Source: a bacterium | GTDB taxonomy: Bacteria; Chloroflexota; Dormibacteria; Aeolococcales; Bog-877 | Length of the DNA stretch: 59,874 nt | Reading direction: 5' to 3' | Assembly (NCBI GenBank): GCA_021801645.1 | Contig: JAJYXT010000054.1 | Span: 1 to 59,874 of the forward strand | In this document: piece after piece, positions 1 through 9,824 of the stretch | How the letters are laid out: each line of letters begins with the position of its first letter | Numbering within the stretch: position 1 is the stretch's first letter | Notes under the pieces: generated by a model | The model's database searches: none | Told to the model about the DNA's origin: nothing | Seen by the model: only the letters and a program-made list of their open reading frames with translations | Program-made: the position numbers and the translations under genes

Positions 1-1
1 G

Positions 2-577
2 TCAGCCGCCCAGGAGCCGGCGGATCCGCCGCCAGAGGACGCCCAGCAGCAGGCCGAAGGCGCCCACGGAGCTCGCCTGGGGCACCGGCCGGGGTTGAGG
101 GGGGCCGGCCGGCGCCTCGGTTCTCGGCTCCTGCGCCAGGGTCTGCTCCAGGCAGGTGGCGAACTGGGAGAGCAGGCGGTCCGCGACATCCTGCATGAGC
201 CCCCTGCCGAATTGGGCCACCCTCCCGGTGATGGAGACGTCGGACTCGATGCTCCCCACCGACCCGCCGGCGCCGTCGTCGCTCACCGTCATGGTGATGG
301 TGGCGGAGGCCGTCCCCGCCCCCTGGGGGTCGCGCCCTTCCCCGCGCATGACCAGCCGCCGCGCCGCCCGGTCCACCTCGACAACCGTCATCACCCCGTC
401 GTACTTCACGGTGACCGGGCCCACCTTCACCGTGACCCGGCCCTTGTAGGTGCGGTCATCCACCCGCTCCTGGATGGAGGCCCCGGGCAGACAGGGGGCG
501 ATCCGCTCCAGGTCCTCCAGCAGGGGAACCAGAACGTCCGGGGCGATGGGGAGCTTGAGGGTGTTCTGGAGCAGCAA
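2..577 (-). CDS. CoxG-like SRPBCC-family protein
   Basis: A 191-residue protein of the CoxG (carbon monoxide dehydrogenase subunit G) branch of the START/SRPBCC fold. The first ~145 residues show the family pattern: an N-terminal LPIAPDVLVPLLEDLERIAPCLPGA segment split over the first helix, then KGRVTVKVGPVTVKYDG and the late ISGRVAQFGRG-type stretch (here ITGRVAQFGRGLM). A Pro-rich linker and a C-terminal hydrophobic/basic tail (GAFGLLLGVLWRRIRRLLGG) suggest membrane attachment. In CO dehydrogenase operons CoxG helps recruit or assemble the Mo-enzyme at the membrane. No Mo-hydroxylase subunits are visible here, so the enzyme served is unknown. The stop codon lies at the window edge and the gene is complete. 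Confidence 0.8.
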   Translation of the reverse strand: MLLQNTLKLPIAPDVLVPLLEDLERIAPCLPGASIQERVDDRTYKGRVTVKVGPVTVKYDGVMTVVEVDRAARRLVMRGEGRDPQGAGTASATITMTVSDDGAGGSVGSIESDVSITGRVAQFGRGLMQDVADRLLSQFATCLEQTLAQEPRTEAPAGPPQPRPVPQASSVGAFGLLLGVLWRRIRRLLGG

Positions 578-648
578 GTGCGGCCTCCTGAGGTGTTGAC
601 GGCACCGCGATGATCCCAGAGGCGGGCGGGTGGCCGCCAGCCCCGGCG

Positions 649-1944
649 TCAGGCGGCGGGCTCGCCCATCACGTCTGGGGGCCGCACCCGGAACACCAGC
701 CAGCCGCCCAGGACCAGTGCCAGGGCGAAGAAGCCGAAGATCAGGGGGAAGCCCAGGTTGTGGCGCAGGCCGTTGCCGTAGTCGAGCAGCGGCCCGGCGA
801 TGGCGGTGGCCAGGATCCCCGAACCGGCCGTGGCCAGGTTGGAGATGCCCATGTAGCGGCCCTCAGAGCCCTCCGGCACCAGGTCGGCCACGAATGCCCA
901 GTCGACTGAGAGCAGCATGCCGAAGGCAGAGCCCACCAGGGCCCCCAGGAGGTAGACCTCTGGCAGCGAGTTGGCCAGGATCAGCCCCGCGGTCCCCACG
1001 GCGCCCACCCAGCAGGCGGCGCGGACCACGGCGCGCCGCCCGACCCGCTGGGAGTAGCGGGCGGCCGGCAGGGTCACCACGATTGCCAGCACCACCACCA
1101 CGGCCAGCAGGACCGAGGTGGCCCCCGAGGCGCGGTCGGCCACTGCGCTTCCCGATCCCGGGAAGTAGTAGGCCTTGATGTACAGCAGGGCGAAGTCGGT
1201 GAGGCCGGCGATGCCCATGAGGGCCAGCAGGCGGGAGGCCAGGAGCCAGGTGAAGTCCGGGTCCTTCCGGGGCCGGAAGCTGAAGATGCCGAGGAGGGCA
1301 CGCCGGCGGCTGGCGAGCGGCTGCCGCGCCGGGGAGTCGGGCACCAACCACAGTGTCACGGCGAGGGTGAGCAACAGGACCGCTCCCGCGCTGGCCAGGG
1401 CGAGCTGGACATGTCCCAGGGCGATCAGCTGGCCGGTCAGGAGGAAGCCGAGGGCCGTCCCCACGAAGACGGCCATCCCGTAGTAGCCGGCGGCCCGGCC
1501 ACGCTGCCCTCCCGGCACCTGGTCCGGAAGCAGCCCCTGGTAGGCGCCCTCCGCCGTGTTCGAGCAGACCTGGAGGGCACAGTAGGGGAGGAGAAGGGCG
1601 GCGTAGCTCCCAGCCAGGCCCAAGCCCAGAAGGCAGAGGAGGTCGCCCAGAGTGCCGGCCAGGATGTAGGGCTTGCGCCGACCCCAGCGGACCCGGCAGC
1701 CGTCCGAGAGAGCTCCCGCCGCCGGCTGGACCAGGATCGCCAGCACGGCCCCGGAGACCGAAACCGCTCCCAGGGCCAGCCCTCGGTGGGCGGTGGGCAC
1801 CAGCTGGATGATGAGGCGGGGGAGGATGAGGGCCCCCATGCCCTGCCAGAGGTAGTTGATCGCCAGCCAGTAGGCGGAGAGGGCGAGCAGCCTAGGAGCG
1901 GAGAAGCGCACCGTGATCCGGGAGGCGGGCTGGGCGACGCTCAT
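649..1944 (-). CDS. MFS transporter
   Basis: A 431-residue polytopic membrane protein with about 12 hydrophobic segments, typical of the major facilitator superfamily. Between early helices it has the loop GALSDGCRVRWGRRKPYI, which matches the MFS A-motif region (G-x-x-x-D-x-x-G/R-R-R/K) as seen in the GPH/SLC45-like sugar carrier branch. The N-terminal segment LAINYLWQGMGALILPRLI also resembles that branch. The substrate cannot be read from the sequence. It is a single gene on the minus strand between the CoxG-like gene and the ABC exporter pair, with no clear operon link to either. Confidence 0.8.
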   Translation of the reverse strand: MSVAQPASRITVRFSAPRLLALSAYWLAINYLWQGMGALILPRLIIQLVPTAHRGLALGAVSVSGAVLAILVQPAAGALSDGCRVRWGRRKPYILAGTLGDLLCLLGLGLAGSYAALLLPYCALQVCSNTAEGAYQGLLPDQVPGGQRGRAAGYYGMAVFVGTALGFLLTGQLIALGHVQLALASAGAVLLLTLAVTLWLVPDSPARQPLASRRRALLGIFSFRPRKDPDFTWLLASRLLALMGIAGLTDFALLYIKAYYFPGSGSAVADRASGATSVLLAVVVVLAIVVTLPAARYSQRVGRRAVVRAACWVGAVGTAGLILANSLPEVYLLGALVGSAFGMLLSVDWAFVADLVPEGSEGRYMGISNLATAGSGILATAIAGPLLDYGNGLRHNLGFPLIFGFFALALVLGGWLVFRVRPPDVMGEPAA

Positions 1945-2020
1945 GGGGGAAGGCTGGCGCGCGCTTCCCGGTATGTCAACCGTCTCCGGCCCCCTGCCGG
2001 TACCGGCAGGTAGGGGCCCG

Positions 2021-3967
2021 CTATCCGGCCAGCTCCAGCGCTCCTCCGAACTGGCTCTCGTAGAGGTCGCGGTAGACCCCAGGGCGGGACATCAGCTCCC
2101 GGTGCGAGCCCTGCTCGACGATCCGCCCCTCGGCCATGACCACGATGGTGTCGGCATTGCGGATGGTGGAGAGCCGGTGGGCGATGACAAAGCTGGTGCG
2201 CCCGTGGCGCAGCCGGGCCATCGCCTCCTGGATCAGAACCTCGGTACGGGTGTCGACGCTGCTGGTGGCCTCGTCCAGGATCAGGATGGGTGGGTCGGCC
2301 AGGAAGGCCCTGGCGATCGTCAGCAGCTGGCGCTGGCCGGCGGAGATGTTGGTGGCGTCGGCATCCAGGAGGGTGTCGTAGCCGCCCGGGAGGGTGCGCA
2401 CGAACTGGTCCACGAAGGCGGCCCGGGCGGCCGCGATCACCTCCTCGCGGCTGGCACCCTCGCGCCCATAGGCGATGTTCTCCAGGATGGTGCCGGCGAA
2501 CAGCCAGGTGTCCTGGAGGACCATGCCGAAGCGCCGCCGAACCGAATCGCGTGACAGCCGGGCCGAGTCCACCCCGTCCAGATAGATGTGCCCGGAGTCG
2601 ATCTCGTAGAAGCGCATGAGGAGGTTCACCACCGTGGTCTTGCCGGCCCCCGTCGGTCCCACGATGGCCACCGTCTCCCCCGGCTGGACCTCCAGGGTGA
2701 AGTCCTGGATCAGGGGCCGGTCGGGCTGGTAGCGGAAACCCACCCGGTCCAGGAGCACGTGGCCGAGCGCTTCGGGCACCGCCGCGGTGTCGGTGGCCGG
2801 TGTCTCCTCGTCGGCGGCCAGGAACTCGAAGACCCGCTCCGCCGAGGCCAGGCCGGACTGCAGCATGTTCATCTGGCTGGCGATCTGGCTGATGGGGTTG
2901 GTGAACTGCCGTGAGTACTGGATGAACGCCTGGATGTCGCCCAGCGACATCGAGCCCGTGACCACCCGGTAGCCGCCCACCGCGGCGATGGCCACGTAGT
3001 TGAGGTTGGCCAGGAAGAACATGGTCGGCTGGATGATCCCGGAGAGGAACTGAGCACGGAAGCTAGGCTCGTACAGCGCCTGGTTCTGGCGCGAGAACTC
3101 CTCCACCGTGCTGCGGCTGCGCCCGAACACCTGGACCAGGGCATGGCCGGTGTGGGTCTGCTCCACCAACGCGTTGACGGTCCCGGTGCGCTCCCACTGG
3201 CGGCCGAAGTGGACCTGGGAGCGGCGGGCGATCAGCAGGGTGGCGCCCAGGGAGAGGGGCACGGTGATCAGCGACACCGCGGCCAGGAGCGGGCTGAGCA
3301 GCAGCATCATCGCCAGCACCCCCAGGATGGTGAGGATGGAGGTCAGCAGCTGGCCCAGCCCCTGCTGGATGGTGGTGGTCAGGTTGTCGATGTCGTTGGT
3401 GACCCGGCTGAGGACGTCGCCGTGGGGGTGGCTGTCGAAGTAGCGGAGAGGCAGCCGGGTCAGCTTCGCCTCGACGTCGCGACGCATCCCGAAGATGGTC
3501 CGTTGGGCCACCCCGGCCATGATGTACCCCTGCCCCCAGGAGAACGCCGCCCCGGCCAAGTACAGGAGGGCGGTCAGGCCCAGCAGCATCCCCAGCTGGT
3601 TCAGGTCGATTCCCCGGCCGGGCACGGCGGAGGTCCCCTGCAGGAGCTGGGCGATCTGGCTGTGGCCATGGGCTTTGAGGTAGGCCTCGGCCTGGTGCAG
3701 GGTCATCCCCTTGGGGAGCTCCTTGCCCAGCACGCCATCGAAGATGACGTTGGTGGCGCTGCCGATGATCCGGGGTGCGATCACCACCAGCGCCACCCCG
3801 GCCGAGGTGAGGACGGTGGCCAGCGCGATGGCGAGGGCCTCGGGGCGCAGGCGGGCCATCAGCTGGCGGAGGGTGGCCCGCAGGTCCCTGGCGCTCTGGG
3901 GCGGGCCCGGCATCATCATCCCCCGGGGCCCGCCTCCCCGAGGCCCGCCGCCCGGTCCCCGCATCAT
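2021..3967 (-). CDS. ABC exporter half-transporter (second subunit of a pair)
   Basis: A 648-residue fusion of a six-helix ABC transmembrane domain and a C-terminal ATPase domain. Walker A reads GPTGAGKTT, the signature is NISAGQRQL (a slightly unusual SAGQ), Walker B is ILILDEATSSVD, and the H-loop is IAHRLST. A Gly/Pro/Met-rich N-terminal tail of ~20 residues precedes the membrane domain. The start codon overlaps the stop of the upstream ABC gene by four bases (ATGA), so the two are translationally coupled and probably form a heterodimeric multidrug or lipid exporter of the BmrCD/TM287-288 kind. The substrate is unknown. Confidence 0.9.
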   Translation of the reverse strand: MMRGPGGGPRGGGPRGMMMPGPPQSARDLRATLRQLMARLRPEALAIALATVLTSAGVALVVIAPRIIGSATNVIFDGVLGKELPKGMTLHQAEAYLKAHGHSQIAQLLQGTSAVPGRGIDLNQLGMLLGLTALLYLAGAAFSWGQGYIMAGVAQRTIFGMRRDVEAKLTRLPLRYFDSHPHGDVLSRVTNDIDNLTTTIQQGLGQLLTSILTILGVLAMMLLLSPLLAAVSLITVPLSLGATLLIARRSQVHFGRQWERTGTVNALVEQTHTGHALVQVFGRSRSTVEEFSRQNQALYEPSFRAQFLSGIIQPTMFFLANLNYVAIAAVGGYRVVTGSMSLGDIQAFIQYSRQFTNPISQIASQMNMLQSGLASAERVFEFLAADEETPATDTAAVPEALGHVLLDRVGFRYQPDRPLIQDFTLEVQPGETVAIVGPTGAGKTTVVNLLMRFYEIDSGHIYLDGVDSARLSRDSVRRRFGMVLQDTWLFAGTILENIAYGREGASREEVIAAARAAFVDQFVRTLPGGYDTLLDADATNISAGQRQLLTIARAFLADPPILILDEATSSVDTRTEVLIQEAMARLRHGRTSFVIAHRLSTIRNADTIVVMAEGRIVEQGSHRELMSRPGVYRDLYESQFGGALELAG

Positions 3968-5700
3968 GCCGCGGCCTCCTCTCCCAGCTGGGAGGTCACG
4001 ATCTCCCGGTAGGCGGGGCAGGTGTCTAGGAGCTCCCGGTGGCGTCCGACCCCCACCACCACCCCGGCGTCCAGGACCACGATCTGGTCGGCGTCGAGGA
4101 TCGTGCTCACACGCTGGGCCACGATCACCACCGTGCTCTCCTGGGTCTCCTCGCGCAGCGCCGCCCGCAGACGGGCGTCGGTGGCCGCGTCCAGGGCCGA
4201 GAAGCAGTCGTCGAAGAGGTAGATTTGCGGGCGCCGCACCAGCGCCCGGGCGATCGAGAGCCGCTGCCGCTGCCCTCCCGAGACGTTGGTGCCCCCCTGG
4301 TCGATGAGGTAGTCCAGCTGACCAGGCATCGCGGCCACGAAGTCCCGGGCCTGGGCCACTTCCAGCGCCTGCCAGAGATCGGCTTCGGTCGCTGACTCCC
4401 GGGCGAAACGCAGGTTGTCGCCCACCGTTCCGGAGAAGAGGTAGGCCTGCTGCGGCACCAGCCCGATACCCTGCCAGAACTCTTCGAGGGGCTGCTCGCG
4501 CACGTCCACCCCGTCCACCAGCACCCGGCCGGAGGTGGGGTCGTAGAAGCGCGCGATCAAACCCAGGAGTGTCGACTTGCCCGATCCGGTCCCCCCGATG
4601 ATCGCCGTGGTCCGGCCGGGGAGGAGCTCCAGGTCCAGCCCGGAGAGCACCGGCGCCTCCCCACCGGGATAGGCGAAGGACACCTGGCGGAGGACGACCT
4701 CACCTCTCCTGGCCCCGGGGAACCTGGGGGTCTCCGGGGAGGCGAGGCTGGGCTCGGTCGACACCACCTCGCGAACCCGGTCGGCGCTGGCCTGGGCCCG
4801 GGGCACCAGGATCACCATCATCACGGCCATGAGCACCGACATCAGGATCTGCAGGATGTAGGCCAGGAAGGCGGTGAGGTTCCCGATGGGCATCTGGCCA
4901 CTCCCGATCAGCCCTCCCCCGAACCAGAGGACCGCGACGCTGGTCAGGTTCATGATCCCCATGAGGGCGGGCAGGGCCAAAACGAAGATCCGGTTGACCC
5001 TTAGGCCGGTGGAGGTGAGGTCGGTGTTGGCCGCGGAGAAGCGCTGGCTCTCGAAGTCATTGCGGACGAAGGCCCGGATCACCCGCACGCCGGTGATCTG
5101 CTCCCGCAGCACCTGGTTGATGCGGTCGATCTTCACCTGCATCGCCTGGAAGAGCGGCACCGCCCGCGACAGCATCAGGGAGATCACGACTGCCATCAGG
5201 GGCACCGCCACCACCAGTACCAGGGAAAGGCGGACGTCCTCGCTGAGGGCCATGAAGATCCCCCCGACCATCATGATCGGGGCCCCCACCATGAGGGTCA
5301 GAGCAATCTGCAGGAAGATCTGGATCTGCTGCACGTCGTTGGTGTTGCGGGTGATCAGGGAGGGGGTGCCGAAGCGGTTCATCTCCCGGGCCGAGAAGGC
5401 CATCACCCGGCTGAAGATGGCATCCCTGAGGTCCCGGCCCACCCCCATCGAGACCCTGGACGCGAAGTAGACGGCGATCACCGCCACCGTCCCCTGGACC
5501 AGGGTGAGGCCGAGCATCACGGCGCCCGTGCTCCAGATGTAGCCCACGTCCCCCTTGGCGATGCCGTTGTTGATGATGTTGGCGGTCAGGTTGGGCAGGT
5601 AGAGCCCCACCGCCGTCTGCAGGGCGGTGAGCAGCACCACCACGGCGACCTGGCGGCGGTACGGGGCCAAGGCGCTCCGCATCAGCCGCACGAGGTTCAT
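3964..5700 (-). CDS. ABC exporter half-transporter (first subunit of a pair)
   Basis: A 578-residue ABC half-transporter. Residues ~1-310 form the exporter membrane domain. The ATPase domain has Walker A GGTGSGKST, signature NVSGGQRQR, and Walker B IYLFDDCFSALD, where the residue after the Walker B Asp is Asp instead of the usual catalytic Glu. The H-loop position reads VAQRVST, with Gln in place of His. These substitutions mark a degenerate ATP site, as known for one subunit of heterodimeric exporters, and fit pairing with the overlapping downstream gene, whose site looks canonical (DEATS, AHRLS). Confidence 0.9.
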   Translation of the reverse strand: MNLVRLMRSALAPYRRQVAVVVLLTALQTAVGLYLPNLTANIINNGIAKGDVGYIWSTGAVMLGLTLVQGTVAVIAVYFASRVSMGVGRDLRDAIFSRVMAFSAREMNRFGTPSLITRNTNDVQQIQIFLQIALTLMVGAPIMMVGGIFMALSEDVRLSLVLVVAVPLMAVVISLMLSRAVPLFQAMQVKIDRINQVLREQITGVRVIRAFVRNDFESQRFSAANTDLTSTGLRVNRIFVLALPALMGIMNLTSVAVLWFGGGLIGSGQMPIGNLTAFLAYILQILMSVLMAVMMVILVPRAQASADRVREVVSTEPSLASPETPRFPGARRGEVVLRQVSFAYPGGEAPVLSGLDLELLPGRTTAIIGGTGSGKSTLLGLIARFYDPTSGRVLVDGVDVREQPLEEFWQGIGLVPQQAYLFSGTVGDNLRFARESATEADLWQALEVAQARDFVAAMPGQLDYLIDQGGTNVSGGQRQRLSIARALVRRPQIYLFDDCFSALDAATDARLRAALREETQESTVVIVAQRVSTILDADQIVVLDAGVVVGVGRHRELLDTCPAYREIVTSQLGEEAAA

Positions 5701-5797
5701 GGGCGGCCCACTCCGTCGGCCGCCGCCACCGACTCCCCGTGGGTCATCGTTCGAACTCTAGCCGGGCGTTCTGGCCTCGCGCCGTGGAAAACCCGAC

Positions 5798-6430
5798 TCA
5801 GCGGAGCACCAAGGCCAGCCCACTGCGGGGGAGCACCCGGTAGGGGGCACGGTCTCTCCCGAGGTCGCCCAGGGCCGCGCTCGGGACGATGACCCCCAGA
5901 TGGGACTGGAGGAGCCGCAGAGCCTGGCCCTGGGCATCTACCGTCTCCGGGAATCCGACTGTCGCGCCGTCGTCGACGACTCCCAGATCAGAGCCCAGAT
6001 CGACGGCCAGCACGTCGGCGACCTCCCAGAGGTCCGCCTCGGCCACCGTCTGGCTCAGCTCCTGCCAGGGGGGAAGCCGGAGCGTCACCTCGGCGCGCGG
6101 CTCGTTGGCCGGGGCGCAGACCTCCAGCCAGACAGGGCAGCCCAGCCAGATGAGGGGCTCGCCGTGGATCTGGGGAGTCCCCCTCCCGCCACCAATGGCG
6201 TACCGCTCCCTCAGCGGGTCGGCCGTGACCCGGGGGGGGGCACCGAGCGCGGCGCAGGCCCGGGCGCCGATCCAAGGTCCGGCCGTTCGCAGGACGCTGA
6301 GCGAGACCGTGGTCTCACCGGTGGTCGGAAGGCAGCACGACCAGCGGGGTTCGGGTGCAGCCGGTCCGGACACACCTGGCGCCACCTCCAGATCGTACGC
6401 GGCCGGGGAACTGCCCTCTGGAATGCCCAT
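5798..6430 (-). CDS. hypothetical protein divergent from hpd
   Basis: An open frame of about 210 codons if translation starts at the Met of MGIPEGSS. A longer in-frame start overlaps the hpd coding region and is unlikely. The C-terminal ~150 residues have normal protein composition, with alternating hydrophobic strands (for example [15 protein letters not shown] and [18 protein letters not shown]), whereas the N-terminal part is weak. I do not recognise a family. It is transcribed divergently from the dioxygenase gene with ~100 bases between the starts. The opposite strand is also open here, so the call rests on composition and placement. Confidence 0.45.
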   Translation of the reverse strand: MGIPEGSSPAAYDLEVAPGVSGPAAPEPRWSCCLPTTGETTVSLSVLRTAGPWIGARACAALGAPPRVTADPLRERYAIGGGRGTPQIHGEPLIWLGCPVWLEVCAPANEPRAEVTLRLPPWQELSQTVAEADLWEVADVLAVDLGSDLGVVDDGATVGFPETVDAQGQALRLLQSHLGVIVPSAALGDLGRDRAPYRVLPRSGLALVLR

Positions 6431-6533
6431 CCTCGGCCCCCCAGCGCGGCCGCAGCCGCGGTACCCTTGGCAGGCGCCCGGCGGTTCCGCCACGCTGCGG
6501 TCCTGGCCGCCGGTGGTTGCGGAGGCAGAAGTC

Positions 6534-7658
6534 GTGAGCGCACAGGTGGAGGGCCCACCCCGGGCACCCGAGTATCGCGAGACGCTCCTGGAGGGCGTCG
6601 ACCACATTGAGTTCTTCGTGGGCAATGCCCGGCAGGCCGCCCACTTCTACCGGTCGGCCTTCGGTTTCGACGTGGTGGGCTATTCCGGCCCCGAGACCGG
6701 GGTGCGGGATCGGGCCTCATACGTCCTCCGCCAGGGGGAGGTGGTGCTGGTCATGACCGCCCCTCTGGGGCCGGATGGCGAGATCGCCGACCACGTCCGA
6801 CGCCACGGGGACGGGGTGCGGACCCTGGCCTTTCAGGTGGAGGATGCCGGAGCCGCCTTTCAGGACGCGGTGGCCCGCGGGGCCCGTCCGGTGGCCGAGC
6901 CCCACGTGGTGGACGACTCCGAGGGAGCCGTCCGCCTGGCCACGGTTCGGACCTTCGGCGACACCGTGCACACATTCGTGGAGCGGGAGGAGTACCAGGG
7001 GGTGTTCCTCCCCGGCTACCGGAGGGAGTTCAAGGCGGGTGCCGGCTCCGGCCTCCACGTGGTCGACCACTGCGTCTGCAACGTGGAGCTGACCAGGATG
7101 GACGAGTGGGTTTCCTGGTACAACCGGGTCTTCGGCTTCGACGTCTTCCAGGAGTTCGACGAGAAGGACATCGCCACCCAGTATTCGGCCCTGCGCAGCA
7201 AGGTCGTCCGGGGGGGCCGAGGCGGGAGCATCACCTTCCCCATCAACGAGCCGGCCAAGGGGCTGAAGCGCTCCCAGATCGAGGAGTACCTCGACTACTA
7301 CCACGGGCCGGGAGTCCAGCACATCGCTTTGCACACGGGGGACATCGTGGAGACCGTCGGCTGGTTGCGCCGCCAGGGCGCCGAGTTCCTCGCCGCCCCC
7401 AACGCCTACTACGAGTCGCTGCCGGACCGCGTCGGGGACATAGACGAGGACCTGGAGAAGCTGCGCGAACTCAACATCCTGGTGGACCGGGACGAGCACG
7501 GCTATCTCCTCCAGATCTTCACCCGCCCGGTGGAGGACCGGCCCACCCTGTTCTTCGAGGTGATCCAGCGCAAGGGCTGCCGGGGCTTCGGCAAGGGCAA
7601 CTTCCAAGCCCTGTTCGAGGCCATCGAGCAGGAGCAGGCCGCCCGGGGCAACCTCTGA
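6534..7658 (+). CDS. hpd: 4-hydroxyphenylpyruvate dioxygenase
   Basis: A 374-residue HPPD, which converts 4-hydroxyphenylpyruvate plus O2 to homogentisate in tyrosine catabolism. The two vicinal-oxygen-chelate domains are recognisable. The iron ligands are H179 (VVDHCVCNV), H263 (GVQHIALHT) and E342 (FFEVIQRKG), and the C-terminal [14 protein letters not shown] is diagnostic. The open frame extends far upstream, but homology begins just after the GTG at 6534, giving the usual family length, so I chose that start. No homogentisate dioxygenase or other tyrosine-degradation gene is adjacent. It is followed after 22 bases by moeA. Confidence 0.95.
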   Translation: MSAQVEGPPRAPEYRETLLEGVDHIEFFVGNARQAAHFYRSAFGFDVVGYSGPETGVRDRASYVLRQGEVVLVMTAPLGPDGEIADHVRRHGDGVRTLAFQVEDAGAAFQDAVARGARPVAEPHVVDDSEGAVRLATVRTFGDTVHTFVEREEYQGVFLPGYRREFKAGAGSGLHVVDHCVCNVELTRMDEWVSWYNRVFGFDVFQEFDEKDIATQYSALRSKVVRGGRGGSITFPINEPAKGLKRSQIEEYLDYYHGPGVQHIALHTGDIVETVGWLRRQGAEFLAAPNAYYESLPDRVGDIDEDLEKLRELNILVDRDEHGYLLQIFTRPVEDRPTLFFEVIQRKGCRGFGKGNFQALFEAIEQEQAARGNL

Positions 7659-7680
7659 CCTCAGGAGGTGTCGGGAGCAG

Positions 7681-8922
7681 GTGACCGTGGCAGCTCAGCC
7701 CGAGGAGGCGGTTAGGGGGCCGCTGTCGGTCGCTGAGGCGCGTCGCGAGATGGTCGTCGCCGTCCCCCATCTGGGCTCCGAGAAGGTTCCCGTGGGGGCG
7801 TCCCTTGTCGGGCGCTATCTCACCAGTCCGGTCAGCGCTCGGGTGACCCTGCCACCCTTCGCCGCCAGCGCCATGGACGGCTACGCTGTCCGGGCCGCGG
7901 AAGTCACCCGGGTGCCGCTGGCGCTTCCGGTGCGCGGCGAGATGCAGGCGGGCAGCGCTCCGGACTCGCTGGTGCTGGCTCCAGGTACCTGCGCCAAGGT
8001 GATGACCGGGGCACCCCTCCCCCTGGGAGCCGACTCGGTCGTCCCCTATGAATGGACCGATAGGGGGGTTGAGACGGTCCTGATCCACGAACGGCCCCGG
8101 CGTGGCAACGCGGTGAGAAGGGCCGGCGAGGACCTCAACCCAGGCAAGGAGGTCCTGCCGAAGGGCCGGCGGCTGCGGGCAGTGGACCTGGCCCCGCTGG
8201 CCGCGAGCGGGCACGGTGAGGCCGAGGTGGGCAGGCAGCCTCGGGTGGCTGTGGTGACCACTGGCGACGAGATCCGACCGGCTGGTTCGACTCTTGGCCC
8301 CGGGGAGATCTTCGACACCGCCGGACCGGCCCTGGAGGCGCTGATCGTGGGCGCCGGCGGCCTGGTGGCGCGGCGCTCCAGGGTGGGGGACGACCCGCTC
8401 CTGGTCCGCCGGGAGCTGGAGTCGGCGGCCGAGACTGCCGACCTGCTGGTCACCGTGGGTGGGGTCAGCATGGGCGACCACGACCATGTTCGGGCCACGG
8501 TGCAGGCCCTCGGCCAGCTGCAGTTCTGGCGCGTGGCCATGCGCCCGGGGCGCCCCCTCGCCTTTGGCCACTTCGGGAGGGCCGCCTTTCTGGGGCTGCC
8601 CGGGAACCCGGTCTCGGCCTCGGTCACCTTCATCCTTTTCGGCATGCCCCTTCTGGCGGCCATGCAGGGGGCGTCCGACCCCGACCCCCGGACGGTGGCC
8701 GTCGAGCTCCTCGAGGACGTAGAGAAGCCCGAGGGGCTGGAGACCTTCCACCGGGCCACCCTCCGGGTCCGGCCCGGGCGGCTCCCAGGAGCCAGGGTCG
8801 CCGGGAATCAGAGCAGTGGCGTCACCCTCTCCCTCGCCCGCGCCGACTGCCTACTGTGCCTTCCCGCCAAGGGGGCGTCGGTGACCCGGGGATCCGTAGT
8901 GTCGGCTATTCCCCTTCCCTGA
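7681..8922 (+). CDS. moeA: molybdopterin molybdenumtransferase MoeA
   Basis: A 413-residue MoeA, which inserts molybdate into adenylylated molybdopterin. The family motifs PPFAASAMDGYAV, APGTCAKVMTGAPLPLGAD, VVTTGDEI and VGGVSMGDHDH, and the late GLPGNPVSA, are all present in the right order. A strong ribosome site (AGGAGG, 7663-7668) precedes the GTG start. The gene is convergent with the fdhD-mobA-DUF6457 operon, so molybdenum-cofactor functions meet here from both strands. Confidence 0.95.
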   Translation: MTVAAQPEEAVRGPLSVAEARREMVVAVPHLGSEKVPVGASLVGRYLTSPVSARVTLPPFAASAMDGYAVRAAEVTRVPLALPVRGEMQAGSAPDSLVLAPGTCAKVMTGAPLPLGADSVVPYEWTDRGVETVLIHERPRRGNAVRRAGEDLNPGKEVLPKGRRLRAVDLAPLAASGHGEAEVGRQPRVAVVTTGDEIRPAGSTLGPGEIFDTAGPALEALIVGAGGLVARRSRVGDDPLLVRRELESAAETADLLVTVGGVSMGDHDHVRATVQALGQLQFWRVAMRPGRPLAFGHFGRAAFLGLPGNPVSASVTFILFGMPLLAAMQGASDPDPRTVAVELLEDVEKPEGLETFHRATLRVRPGRLPGARVAGNQSSGVTLSLARADCLLCLPAKGASVTRGSVVSAIPLP

Positions 8923-8932
8923 ACCGCCGTTC

Positions 8933-9196
8933 TCAGTCCAGCTCGAGGTCCTCGCCGGCCGGACCGGCCGCCGCGGCGCTGCTGACGGCCAGCTCCAGCA
9001 CCCGGAGCCGTCCCTCGCGGGAGAGGCCGGCCGCAGCCCGGCCGGCGAGATAGGCCGCGAGGGGGGCGTACGGGCGCGCGCCCGATGTGTGCGCGGTCTC
9101 GCCGGCCAACTTGAGCACCAGTTGGGCCTCATCGGAGTGCAGGACGGAGTCCCCGGCTCCCAGGGACTTCAGATAGCGGTCAAACCAGCTGTTCAT
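8933..9196 (-). CDS. DUF6457-type small protein, Mo-cofactor associated
   Basis: An 87-residue helical protein beginning MNSWFDRYLKSLG, with a central APLAAYLAGRAAAG helix. The arrangement resembles the DUF6457 proteins found next to, or fused to, MobA-like guanylyltransferases in high-GC bacteria. Its biochemical role is not established. The start lies one base after the mobA stop, so it is the last gene of the fdhD-mobA operon. It ends ten bases from the convergent moeA stop. Confidence 0.7.
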   Translation of the reverse strand: MNSWFDRYLKSLGAGDSVLHSDEAQLVLKLAGETAHTSGARPYAPLAAYLAGRAAAGLSREGRLRVLELAVSSAAAAGPAGEDLELD

Positions 9197-9197
9197 C

Positions 9198-9824
9198 TCA
9201 CTCCTCCCTTCTCCCGGCGGCCAGGCCCACGGCGACCGCCAGCTCTCTCGGGGTGTCGCAATCGGTGAAGGAGGCCCCTATGGGGTCCAGCCGGCGCCAC
9301 TCCGGCTCCGGCACCTCGTGGACCTGTACCAGGGCGAGCGCCTCGCGCATCGACGGCCCCCTGGCCGATCCTCGCCGGCCCGCGCCCTCCAGCTGCGCCA
9401 GCGCACGGCTTCGGTAGACGGCGAACATCGCCTCCGGCCCTCGACTGGTGACCGGGACCACCACGTCGGCTGCCGTGTCGGCGGCGGCCAGCTCCAGGAG
9501 GTGGGCGGCCAGCTGGGGCTCGGGGCAGGGTAAGTCGGCCGCCACCACCAGGGCCAGTTCCGTCCTACACGCGGCCAAGCCCCCCAGCAGCCCGGCTAAA
9601 GGGCCGGCGAAGGCCGGGTGGTCGGCCACCCTCCGGGCGGGCAGTCTGTAGGTCTCGGGCGCGGCCACCAGGCACTCATGCGCCTCTCCGCTGAGCCGGC
9701 GGTAGATCTGGTGGATGATGGGCGGGTCGTGGGGACCCGGGAAGGGGATCGCCGCCTTGTCCCGCCCCATCCGGGAGCTCTGGCCGCCGGCCAATATGAG
9801 TAGCGAGAACTCGGGTGGGCTCAC
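9198..9824 (-). CDS. mobA: molybdenum cofactor guanylyltransferase MobA
   Basis: A 208-residue nucleotidyltransferase that would attach GMP to the molybdenum cofactor (or play a MocA-like cytidylyl role, which cannot be excluded). The N-terminal LAGGQSSRMGRDKA is the MobA signature (GGxSxRMGxDK), and VVAADLPCPEP matches the metal-binding DxP region. The GTG start overlaps the fdhD stop in a GTGA arrangement, indicating translational coupling. Confidence 0.92.
   Translation of the reverse strand: MSPPEFSLLILAGGQSSRMGRDKAAIPFPGPHDPPIIHQIYRRLSGEAHECLVAAPETYRLPARRVADHPAFAGPLAGLLGGLAACRTELALVVAADLPCPEPQLAAHLLELAAADTAADVVVPVTSRGPEAMFAVYRSRALAQLEGAGRRGSARGPSMREALALVQVHEVPEPEWRRLDPIGASFTDCDTPRELAVAVGLAAGRREE

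Noticed and set aside
6717-7607. Minus-strand frame of 296 codons over hpd
   Set aside because: Antisense of a clear dioxygenase gene with all iron ligands; composition mirrors it.
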